A stretch of DNA of 64,000 bases from assembly GCF_036287215.1 (NCBI RefSeq), contig NZ_CP142860.1, forward strand, positions 1,116,001 to 1,180,000, written 5' to 3'. A program made the translations under genes and the position numbers. The notes under the pieces were generated by a model that was not told the DNA's origin, searched no databases, and saw only the letters and a program-made list of their open reading frames with translations. This stretch comes from Caproiciproducens sp. CPB-2. GTDB taxonomy: Bacteria; Bacillota; Clostridia; Oscillospirales; Acutalibacteraceae. Shown here one piece after another: positions 8,054-15,714 of the stretch; position 1 is the first letter of the stretch, and every line of letters starts with the position of its first letter.

Positions 8054-9412
8054 ATGGGATGTAAATCATTTGGAAAAAACTTTTTGTGGGGGGCGTCAAC
8101 TTCTGCTTATCAGTTTGAGGGGGCCTGGAATGAAGATGGAAAAGGTTGTTCTGTTATTGACCAAGGAAACCATCCCCCTGAATTAAGTGACTTTAAAGTC
8201 ACCAGCGATCACTATCACCGTTACAAAGAGGATATTGCGCTTATGAGCGAAATGGGCCTAAAATCCTATCGCTTCTCCATCGCTTGGACAAGAATCCTTC
8301 CGAACGGAGTCGGAGAGATCAATCAGAAGGGAGTAGATTTCTACAACAGGCTGCTCGACGAACTGGCCAAATATAATATTGAACCCATTGTGACGATGTA
8401 CCATTTCGATTTGCCGGCTGCGCTGGATAAAAAGGGTGGGTGGCTCAACAGGGATACCATTGACGCTTTTGAAAATTATGCGAGATTGTTGTTCCGGTTG
8501 TATGGGGACCGGGTTAAATACTGGTTGACTATCAACGAACAGAATACGATGATTTTGAACAGTCAGTGGCTTGGTGTAAAGATTTTGAGCGAAAAAGAGC
8601 TTTATCAGCAAAATCACAACATGATGGTAGCTCATGCAAAAGTAACTCTTGCCTGCCGCGAGATTCTGCCGAATGCAAAAATTGGCCCTGCCCCCAATAT
8701 TGTCGCTATTTACCCGGCCACATGTCACCCCGACGATATCCTTGCCGCCGGCAATTACAGCGCACTGCGCAATTGGCTTGTCCTCGACATGGCTTGCTTT
8801 GGCCGCTATAACCATGTGGTATGGGATTATTTTGTGAAACACGGGCTTGAACCTGAAATATTGGATCATGACCTGGAATTGTGCAAAAAAGCGAAGCCGG
8901 ATTTTATCGGGTTTAATTATTATTTCAGTGAAACAGTAGAGAAATATGGCAAAAACGGGAATGTTAGCGGAAAGGCCGATTTTTACGCTAAAACGCGAAA
9001 TGCGAATCTCCCCTTGACAGAATTTGGGTGGGAAGTGGACCCCGTAGGATTTCACGTTACTTTGCGGGAAATATATGACAGGTACCGGCTCCCCGTGATT
9101 GTGACGGAAAACGGACTTGGCGGCTACGATACGCGGGATAAAAACGGAGAAATTATCGATGATTATCGTATTGAATATCTTCGGGAACATATCCGGCAGA
9201 TGAAAGCGGCCGCGGACGAAGGTGTAGAAATCTGGGGGTTCCACCCATGGTCCGCCATAGATTTGGTAAGCACCCACGAAGGGTTCGGCAAAAGATACGG
9301 GTTTGTTTATGTTAACCGCGATGAAAAAGATTTGAAAGATCTGGCAAGATACAAGAAGAAAAGCTTTTATTGGTATAAGGACGTAATTCAGTCAAACGGT
9401 GAAAAGCTGTAA
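8054..9412 (+). CDS. GH1 6-phospho-beta-glucosidase
   Basis: 452 residues. It hydrolyses PTS-imported, phosphorylated beta-glucosides in the cytoplasm. GH1 signatures are present: N-terminal FLWGASTSAYQFEGAWNEDGKG, acid/base WLTINEQNT (the Glu of NEQ) and nucleophile PVIVTENGLGG. The start at 8054 is chosen because AGGAG lies 8 bases ahead and homology begins at MGCKSFGKNF; an upstream in-frame start would fall on the promoter. The IIB, IIC, IIA and HPr genes that follow with short gaps support a cellobiose-like substrate. Confidence 0.94.
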   Translation: MGCKSFGKNFLWGASTSAYQFEGAWNEDGKGCSVIDQGNHPPELSDFKVTSDHYHRYKEDIALMSEMGLKSYRFSIAWTRILPNGVGEINQKGVDFYNRLLDELAKYNIEPIVTMYHFDLPAALDKKGGWLNRDTIDAFENYARLLFRLYGDRVKYWLTINEQNTMILNSQWLGVKILSEKELYQQNHNMMVAHAKVTLACREILPNAKIGPAPNIVAIYPATCHPDDILAAGNYSALRNWLVLDMACFGRYNHVVWDYFVKHGLEPEILDHDLELCKKAKPDFIGFNYYFSETVEKYGKNGNVSGKADFYAKTRNANLPLTEFGWEVDPVGFHVTLREIYDRYRLPVIVTENGLGGYDTRDKNGEIIDDYRIEYLREHIRQMKAAADEGVEIWGFHPWSAIDLVSTHEGFGKRYGFVYVNRDEKDLKDLARYKKKSFYWYKDVIQSNGEKL

Positions 9413-9441
9413 CCGATAGAATAAAAAGGAGGAAATGTAAA

Positions 9442-9750
9442 TTGAAAAAAGTTTTATTAGTATGTGGGGGAGGAGCCTCGAGCGGATTTCTGGCAGCCAA
9501 TATTCGCAAGGCAATTTCAAAGCGGGGCGTCAACGTGGAGGTGGAAGCACTGAGCGAATCGGCTATTGACAGTATGCTTCCGTCCATAGACTGTCTGATG
9601 CTGGCACCGCACCTGAAATACCTTTTAAGCGAGGTAGAACCCAAATGCAAGGCCGCCGGTGTCAAGGTTGCCTTGCTGGACGAGTCTTATTACGGAACAC
9701 TGAACGGGGAACGTGCGTTAGATCATATCCTTTATATATTAAAAGATTAG
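9442..9750 (+). CDS. PTS lactose/cellobiose-family IIB component
   Basis: 102 residues, standard for CelA-type IIB. The phosphorylated cysteine sits in VLLVCGGGASSGFLA (Cys8). The start is TTG at 9442, placed by AAGGAGG about 9 bases upstream; a nearby ATG at 9435 is followed immediately by a stop. It receives phosphate from IIA and passes it to the sugar bound by IIC. Confidence 0.93.
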   Translation: MKKVLLVCGGGASSGFLAANIRKAISKRGVNVEVEALSESAIDSMLPSIDCLMLAPHLKYLLSEVEPKCKAAGVKVALLDESYYGTLNGERALDHILYILKD

Positions 9751-9763
9751 AGAGGAAATTCAT

Positions 9764-11014
9764 ATGAAAAAGATAATGAGCTGGCTGTCCGAAGTATTTG
9801 CTCCGAAAATGGAAAAAGTTAGTAAAAACATCTGGGTGCAGTCTCTTCAAACTTCTATCGTACAAACGATGCCGCTGATTTTTGTGGGTTCCCTGGCTAC
9901 TGTTTTTTATGTAGTTAAAATCTATCTCAAATGGTTTCCTGATTTTAGCGTTGTCAACAATTATACGTTCGGTTTGATGGCGCTGATTATTTCCTTTATG
10001 CTGCCTTATAATGTAATGGAGAAAAAGGGCTACAATAAAATGAAAATCGTAGCCCTTTTTGCGGGGCTTGGCCTTTACCTGCTGGTTTTAAAGCCACAGG
10101 TGGTAAAGGACGGATCTGTTTTCAATACTGCTTTGTTTGGCGCTCAGGGAATGTTTATTGCTTTAATTACCGGCTTTTTCACCGCCATTATTATGGGGCT
10201 GTTCGCAAACTTTACGTTTTTTAAAAAAGATACAACCATTCCCGATTTTATTGTCGCCTGGTTCGACTCGATTATCCCAGTAACGATTGTCATCGCCACC
10301 GGATGGATACTGGCCTATGTGGTCGGGATCGATATTGTGAATGTAATTCTGAATGTCTTCAAACCGATCATGGCATTTGCCCAAACCTATTTTGGCTTTG
10401 TCCTCCTGGCGACGTTCGGCGCGCTGGTTTATTCCATGGGAATCTCTCCTTGGGTCGTTTTCGCCTTTTTATCCCCCATTCAGTATCAGGCTATCGCGGC
10501 AAACGCCGCCAATGTTTCAGCGGGAAAAGCGCCTGAATTTATCAACACTTTTGAAGTAATGCACTCCGGCTGGGTTTGCATCGGCGGGACGGGCTCGACA
10601 TTCGCTCTGGTAGTCTTTATGGCATTTTTAGCAAAATCAGCAAAATTCAAAGCGGTCGGAAAAGCGTCTTTGGTGCCCAGCATCATGAATATCAATGAAC
10701 CGGCGGTGTTTGGCTCAATTGCCTGGAATCCGCTGCTCATGATTCCGATGGTTTTATCGGCCTTTTTCACCTCCCTTGTTACATATTTCGCCCTTAGCAC
10801 CGGATTGGCTAATATTCCGGCCGAAGTGATGCAGCTTTGGTATCTGCCGTTTCCGATTTCGACATGGCTGATGACGCAGGACGTAAGAGGGTTAATCCTG
10901 ATGGTTGTCTGCGTTGCAATCACCTGCATTATTTATTATCCATTCTTTAAAGTAGCCGACGGCGTAGAATTGAAAAACGAACAGAATCGCGTCGGCGAAA
11001 AGACCGAATGGTAA
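9764..11014 (+). CDS. PTS lactose/cellobiose-family IIC permease
   Basis: 416 residues with roughly ten hydrophobic segments. The conserved region PSIMNINEPAVFGSIAWNPLLMIPMV carries the substrate-binding NEP motif of the EIIC family. The start at 9764 has GAGG 8-9 bases ahead, and the gene is 13 bp after IIB. It is an integral membrane sugar channel, probably for cellobiose or another aryl/alkyl beta-glucoside. Confidence 0.92.
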   Translation: MKKIMSWLSEVFAPKMEKVSKNIWVQSLQTSIVQTMPLIFVGSLATVFYVVKIYLKWFPDFSVVNNYTFGLMALIISFMLPYNVMEKKGYNKMKIVALFAGLGLYLLVLKPQVVKDGSVFNTALFGAQGMFIALITGFFTAIIMGLFANFTFFKKDTTIPDFIVAWFDSIIPVTIVIATGWILAYVVGIDIVNVILNVFKPIMAFAQTYFGFVLLATFGALVYSMGISPWVVFAFLSPIQYQAIAANAANVSAGKAPEFINTFEVMHSGWVCIGGTGSTFALVVFMAFLAKSAKFKAVGKASLVPSIMNINEPAVFGSIAWNPLLMIPMVLSAFFTSLVTYFALSTGLANIPAEVMQLWYLPFPISTWLMTQDVRGLILMVVCVAITCIIYYPFFKVADGVELKNEQNRVGEKTEW

Positions 11015-11034
11015 ACGAAAGGAGTTCCTATTTT

Positions 11035-11382
11035 ATGGAAAAAAACGAAGAGAATATACCCGACGAACTGGCTGAAATTTCAATGAAAATTATCATGAGC
11101 GCCGGGGACGCAAGGCTATATGTGACGGAATCGTTGAAGGCCGTGGAACAATTCGACTTTACTCTGGCGGAAGAAAAGCTGACGCAGTCAAAAAAGAAAA
11201 TTGCCGAAGCGCACAACGCGCAGACAGAAATTCTGCAAAAAGAAATCAGCGGTGATAAAATTGGGTACTCCGTCCTTTTTTCACACGCTCAGGATACCCT
11301 GATGACCGTTAACAGTGAATATATTCTTGCGAAAGAACTGGTTAAGGTGTTCGCGTCCTTTTACAAAAAATTTGACGCGTGA
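11035..11382 (+). CDS. PTS lactose/cellobiose-family IIA component
   Basis: 115 residues, all-helical IIA. The phospho-acceptor is in GYSVLFSHAQDTLMT, and the segment SMKIIMSAGDARLYVTESLKA is family-typical. The start at 11035 was chosen over an upstream in-frame codon because AAAGGAG lies about 10 bases ahead. It follows IIC by 20 bp and takes phosphate from an HPr-type protein. Confidence 0.92.
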   Translation: MEKNEENIPDELAEISMKIIMSAGDARLYVTESLKAVEQFDFTLAEEKLTQSKKKIAEAHNAQTEILQKEISGDKIGYSVLFSHAQDTLMTVNSEYILAKELVKVFASFYKKFDA

Positions 11383-11433
11383 CAAATAAGATCGCACGTC
11401 GCCCCTATTAAACTAATATGAAGAGGTACATTT

Positions 11434-11694
11434 ATGTCCGGTTTTGAGTATAAAATCAAGGAAGAACTGGGAGTTCATGCAAGACCAGCTGGCCTGTTGG
11501 TACAGGCCGCGAAAAATCATCCCCAAAGCCATATCCAAATTCTGAAAGGCAATCATACGGCCGACGTAACGAAGCTGTTCGCGGTCATGAGCCTGTGTAT
11601 AAAGTGCGGCGATACGATCAAAGTCACTGCCGACGGGGAGGATGCCGACAGCGCTTTGGCTGAAATGCGCGAGATTTGTACGAAATATTTATAA
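11434..11694 (+). CDS. HPr-family phosphocarrier, Ser46 replaced by Lys
   Basis: 86 residues. The catalytic histidine is in GVHARPAG (His15), so phosphotransfer from Enzyme I should be intact. By alignment from memory with B. subtilis HPr, the regulatory Ser46 falls on Lys47 in TKLFAVMSL, so HPr kinase/phosphorylase could not modify it. It is last in the glucoside operon and is closed by a strong terminator. It is most likely a dedicated PTS carrier insulated from CcpA/HPr-Ser-P catabolite control (inference). Confidence 0.9.
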   Translation: MSGFEYKIKEELGVHARPAGLLVQAAKNHPQSHIQILKGNHTADVTKLFAVMSLCIKCGDTIKVTADGEDADSALAEMREICTKYL

Positions 11695-11771
11695 TACAAA
11701 TCAAAGCTTTCGCGGGAACCGGCAGCAATCCCGAATTTAAAAAGGCGCTTTAAAAAAGCCCGCGAACAGAG

Positions 11772-11815
11772 CCCCATTTGTTTTCAGTATATTGAAAACA
11801 AATGGGGTGTTCTTT
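11772..11815 (+). terminator. Rho-independent terminator of the glucoside operon
   Basis: Arms CCCCATTTGTTTTCA/TGAAAACAAATGGGG (15 bp, 6-nt loop), followed by TGTTCTTT. Confidence 0.9.
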
Positions 11816-11880
11816 AAATGCGTCAAAGGAAGGATTAGGAAAGCGGTACACGGGCAAAACCCGCGGTATGTGTTCCTTCC

Positions 11881-13311
11881 TTATAACAACCACGCCTGAC
11901 GCAGCGCGCGAATCCCCTCCCGTATGCTTTGCTCGTCCAGCAGGCTGTAGCCCACGAAAACTAAATTTTCAGGACAGTTTTCCGGATGAAACCAGAACGG
12001 CTGAACCGGGTAGACGTGGACGCCGGCCTCCTCCGCCCGCTGAATCAGCCGGCTTGAATCCGCGCCCTTCGGGAATTCCAGAATCAAATGAAGCCCTGCC
12101 CCCCGGCCGTGGATTACAACCCGCTCTCCGAACTGCCGCGAAATCTCCTGCGTCAGAACGTCGTGCCTTTTTCGGTAGGCCGCGCACATTCTCCGCACAT
12201 TCCGGGTGTATTCGCCGGAGGCAACGTATCGGGCAAGTGCCTCCTGCGTCAGCCACGACGCGGGGCTGCTGTAGGAAGAGAACAGCCGAAGATATTGAGG
12301 CAGCAGGCGCTTTGGGAGTACCATATAATTGACCCGCAGTGCCGGGGAAAACGACTTCGAGAACGTGCCGATATACGCGACCCTGTCGTCCTGATCCAGC
12401 GACTGCAGAGAAGGCACGGGGTTCGCGTCATATCGGTATTCACTGTCATAGTCGTCTTCTATGAGAAAAGCGCCATGGTCACGGGCCCATTTCAGCAGTT
12501 CTTTTCTTCTGCCGACAGAGAGGACCGACCCCATCGGAAATTGATGGGAAGGCGTAACGTATGCGGCACAAACATCGGCGTCTTTCAGACTGGCCGGATC
12601 GATCCCGGCGGCTCCGACAGAAATAGGAAACAGGGAAAAGCCGTTGTTTTGGAAAACTTCTCGTGCACCGTTGTATCCCGGCTCCTCCATCGCAATTTTT
12701 TTCCGGTCTGCGAAAAGCTTACAAAGAATATCGAGTGAGGAATGCAAGCCGCAGCCGACGACGATCTGATCCTCTTCACAAACGACGCCGCGTGATTGAT
12801 TCAGATAACTCCGCAATTCGCGCCTCAAAGAAAGATTTCCTTGCTTTTCATGATACTGTGTCATTCCGAACGAAGAGAGAGCCTTGGAAATTGCTTTCTT
12901 CCACGCGGCGCTGGGAAAACAGTCAGGTGGAAAGTTGCCGTACTGAAAATCATATTTTATTGTTTCGGTTTTTCGGAGATGTTCCGGCGCCGCAATCTGT
13001 GAAGGCGGGAAACAGCCGCACCCGCTCTTTGAAACAAAAATACTTTTGTTTGAATTCACTGCAAAACCGGAGCCTTTCCGTGAGGAGATATACCCTTCAA
13101 CCGCAAGCTGTGTATAGGCCTTGTCTACGGTATTCCGCGCAACTCCCAGTGTTTGGGAGAGCGTTCGAATTCCGGGCAGAAGCGTCCCTGCTTTGACGGT
13201 TCCGGATTCAATATCCCTTTTCATTTGCTGATAGATTTGCTCATAAAGAGGTAGCTTCGATTCCTTTTCCAGATAGATCACGGCCGGTTCCCCCTTTTCG
13301 AGTGTACCCAT
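11881..13311 (-). CDS. MocR/PdxR-type regulator (GntR head, aminotransferase body)
   Basis: 476 residues. A GntR winged helix (PLYEQIYQQMKRDIESGTVKAG ... GVARNTVDKAYTQL) fills about 15-80, followed by a fold-type I PLP aminotransferase domain. The PLP-binding lysine is expected in AYIGTFSKSFSPALR and the Asp in IEDDYDSEYRYD. MocR proteins respond to PLP or amino compounds. It is divergent from the NimA-like flavoprotein gene, with a 23-bp palindrome between them, so that gene is its probable target. The second MocR gene at 14224 is a paralogue with similar organisation. Confidence 0.9.
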   Translation of the reverse strand: MGTLEKGEPAVIYLEKESKLPLYEQIYQQMKRDIESGTVKAGTLLPGIRTLSQTLGVARNTVDKAYTQLAVEGYISSRKGSGFAVNSNKSIFVSKSGCGCFPPSQIAAPEHLRKTETIKYDFQYGNFPPDCFPSAAWKKAISKALSSFGMTQYHEKQGNLSLRRELRSYLNQSRGVVCEEDQIVVGCGLHSSLDILCKLFADRKKIAMEEPGYNGAREVFQNNGFSLFPISVGAAGIDPASLKDADVCAAYVTPSHQFPMGSVLSVGRRKELLKWARDHGAFLIEDDYDSEYRYDANPVPSLQSLDQDDRVAYIGTFSKSFSPALRVNYMVLPKRLLPQYLRLFSSYSSPASWLTQEALARYVASGEYTRNVRRMCAAYRKRHDVLTQEISRQFGERVVIHGRGAGLHLILEFPKGADSSRLIQRAEEAGVHVYPVQPFWFHPENCPENLVFVGYSLLDEQSIREGIRALRQAWLL

Positions 13312-13317
13312 CTATAA

Positions 13318-13340
13318 TGTTAAAAGTGTCACTTTTAACA
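13318..13340. promoter_or_regulatory. Perfect palindrome, candidate MocR operator
   Basis: Arms TGTTAAAAGTG/CACTTTTAACA around one central T, in the divergent region 7 bp from the MocR start. A TATAAT at 13356-13361 lies just downstream for the flavoprotein gene. Confidence 0.6.
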
Positions 13341-13435
13341 GGATCAGTATTATTGTATAATAAAAAAAATAAAATTGCAAGCAACTCGATAAGCGAAAAA
13401 ACAAACATTACAAACTATAAACCGGAGGAATCACC

Positions 13436-13906
13436 ATGCAGTACAGAATGAAGCATTTCCAACTGACACAGGAACAAATCAACGACCTTCTTCAGAAAGC
13501 GGAAGCCGGCCGTTTGGGAACAATCCGTGATAACGGGTACCCTTATGTGATCGCCATGCATTTCGTTTACTACAAAGGAAATATCTATATGCACGGACTT
13601 CCAAGAGGCCAGAAGATCGATAACGTCAACCACAGCCCCAAGGCGTGCTTCGAAGTGGACGAACTCCTCGGGCTGCAGCCCGGAGTCAAGGTAGCCTGCG
13701 ACACCGAGGCGGTTTACAACAGCGTGGTGCTGACCGGTTCCGCGCGGGTATTGGATGATTTGGAATACAAGCGGGAGGTGCTGAACAAGCTCGTAGAAAA
13801 ATACACGCCGCAGCTTGTTGGAATGGAACTGCCGGAAAATATGATCAAGGGCACTGCCGTTATAGAACTTCAGGTTGAAGAATGCACCGGCAAATATCAC
13901 AAGTAA
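13436..13906 (+). CDS. Pyridoxamine 5'-phosphate oxidase-fold flavoprotein (NimA-like)
   Basis: 156 residues with a split-barrel FMN-binding fold. LGTIRDNGYPYVIAMHFVYYKGNIYMHG and KACFEVDELLGLQPG are typical of the NimA/5-nitroimidazole-reductase-like group. Such proteins reduce nitro compounds or bind flavin/haem; the substrate here is unknown. The start is preceded by CCGGAGGAATCACC. It is divergent from a MocR regulator, which fits vitamin-B6-linked or drug-linked control. Confidence 0.85.
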   Translation: MQYRMKHFQLTQEQINDLLQKAEAGRLGTIRDNGYPYVIAMHFVYYKGNIYMHGLPRGQKIDNVNHSPKACFEVDELLGLQPGVKVACDTEAVYNSVVLTGSARVLDDLEYKREVLNKLVEKYTPQLVGMELPENMIKGTAVIELQVEECTGKYHK

Positions 13907-13915
13907 AAATTTGGA

Positions 13916-14190
13916 GATGGAACAGAGGGCGCATTTTGCGGAGAATCGGTTTTTGTTCTTTTTTACTGATCGGACTGTTTCATCCCATTGTGGTGAAAGC
14001 GGAATACTATTTTACCAAGCGCGTTTTCCCGGTGTTTCTTATCGTTGGCATCGCTTGTCTGGCCGCGGCCTTTTTCATTCGGAATCAGCTTGCCTCCGCA
14101 CTGTTTGGAGTGTCAAAAACTTTTTGAACAGGAAAAAAAGTTCAAAAGGGCTGGTTCCCCAAAAATCCAAAGCGGATACAGCTTTTCGGG
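13916..14190 (+). pseudogene. Decayed DUF4491 membrane protein gene
   Basis: One frame reads LLIGLFHPIVVKAEYYFTKRVFPVFLIVG, clearly DUF4491-like. After ALFGVSKTF it hits a stop. The family's downstream segment then appears in the other two frames: KLFEQEKKFK in one (about 14118-14150) and KGWFPKNPKR in the next (about 14150-14185). The family's usual FGFS-W region between GV and LFEQE is missing. So there is an internal deletion and at least two frame changes. The upstream start is also not well preserved. This is recognition from memory of the family; a profile search would confirm it. Confidence 0.65.
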
Positions 14191-14223
14191 AACTCAATTT
14201 TCTGGGGAGAGGATAAATCAGAT

Positions 14224-15633
14224 ATGTTTCATCTTGATCAGAAGTTAAAAGAGCCGCTTTATCAACAGCTCTATTCCATGTTTGTTAAGCAGATCACTTT
14301 GGGGCAATTCTCTCCGGGAGAACAATTGCCTTCTACCAGAAGTCTTGCCAAAGACCTGTGTATTTCCGTGAATACCGTAAAAACAGCATATTTTCAGCTG
14401 GCCCTGGAAGGGTATGTGAAATCCGCCCCCGGCTCCGGCTATTACGTCATGGACATTCCGTCGGAGCGTCTGCCGTTCACCGCGGCCGAACCGGTTCCGG
14501 CGGCACGGATTCCACGGGACTCCCCGCGCTTTTACCAATACGATCTTCAGTACGGCAATTTACCCCAAGGCACCTTTCCCAGCGAAGTCTGGCTGCGCTA
14601 TGCCAGGGACATTCTTTATTCGCAGGAATCCGAACAGCTCAATCAATACGGAGATCCGCAGGGCGACATTGAGCTTCGCGGCGAAATTGCTCATTATCTG
14701 CGCAAAACCCGCGGAGTGAACTGCCTGCCAGAGCAAGTGGTGATGACCTGCGGCGCACAGTATTCGGTCGGGATTATCGCGCATCTGCTTGAAAATGGCA
14801 GCATTGCCTTTGAAGACCCCGGCTACGATGTTACACGCAGAGAGTTCTTAAATCATCGCCTTGTCGTGCATCCCGTCCCGGTTCATGAAGACGGTATCGA
14901 TATCGAGACGCTGAAAGAGAGCGGCGCGGAGCTGGTGTACATTACGCCCTCCCACCAGTTTCCACTGGGCTCCGTCCTTCCCATAGCGAAACGGATTCAG
15001 ATTCTCTCGTGGGCGGAACAACAGGACGCCTACATTCTAGAGGACGACTATGACTGCGAGCTGCGTTATCATCTGCAGCCCGTTCCCGCTTTACAGGGAG
15101 TCAGCGACGGCAGCCGGGTGATCTATATGGGTACTTTCTCAAAGCTTCTTTCCCCATCCCTGAGAATGAGCTACCTTGTTCTGCCTCCCGCTCTGCTGGA
15201 ACGTTACCGCACGGTATTCCGGGATACCTTCTGCCAATGCTCCTGGCTGCAGCAACGAGTGTTGGCGCATTATATGGAAGACGGACATTGGGATCGGCAA
15301 ATCCGCCGTATGGTGACAGGAAACTGTAAAAAACACGACTTGCTTTTAGCGGGCTTAAAGCAGATATTGCCGCCTTCCGTGCAAATTTACGGAATGAACG
15401 CGGGAACCCATTTTGTGCTGGAAATACCGAAGCCGGGGAATGCAAACCTGTTTATAGAAAAAGCCGCCGCGTGCGGTGTAAGAGTGTATCCCGCTCTGGA
15501 ATACTGGATGGACAAGAAAGCAGTTCCCCCCAGCATGCTTCTTCTGGGATACACCGGCTTGACCGCCGAAGATATTCCGAACGTGCTTCTTCTGCTTGCG
15601 CAGGCATGGAACACGCCGCAACCGTGTCCATGA
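14224..15633 (+). CDS. Second MocR/PdxR-type regulator
   Basis: 469 residues. GntR head about 10-75 (PLYQQLYSMFVKQITLGQFSPGEQLPSTRSLAKDL), then an aminotransferase-like domain with ILEDDYDCELRYH and YMGTFSKLLSPSLRMSY (expected PLP lysine). It shares the order of motifs of the MocR at 11881, so the pair looks like an old duplication flanking the flavoprotein gene. The oxidoreductase gene downstream (about 80 bp) is a plausible target. Confidence 0.9.
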   Translation: MFHLDQKLKEPLYQQLYSMFVKQITLGQFSPGEQLPSTRSLAKDLCISVNTVKTAYFQLALEGYVKSAPGSGYYVMDIPSERLPFTAAEPVPAARIPRDSPRFYQYDLQYGNLPQGTFPSEVWLRYARDILYSQESEQLNQYGDPQGDIELRGEIAHYLRKTRGVNCLPEQVVMTCGAQYSVGIIAHLLENGSIAFEDPGYDVTRREFLNHRLVVHPVPVHEDGIDIETLKESGAELVYITPSHQFPLGSVLPIAKRIQILSWAEQQDAYILEDDYDCELRYHLQPVPALQGVSDGSRVIYMGTFSKLLSPSLRMSYLVLPPALLERYRTVFRDTFCQCSWLQQRVLAHYMEDGHWDRQIRRMVTGNCKKHDLLLAGLKQILPPSVQIYGMNAGTHFVLEIPKPGNANLFIEKAAACGVRVYPALEYWMDKKAVPPSMLLLGYTGLTAEDIPNVLLLLAQAWNTPQPCP

Positions 15634-15714
15634 AAATCTCTACAACTGGAGCTTTAACGAGCCTCAGTTAATTGATATAATAATGACGATCTTATCTTGA
15701 AGGGAGTTGTTCTG

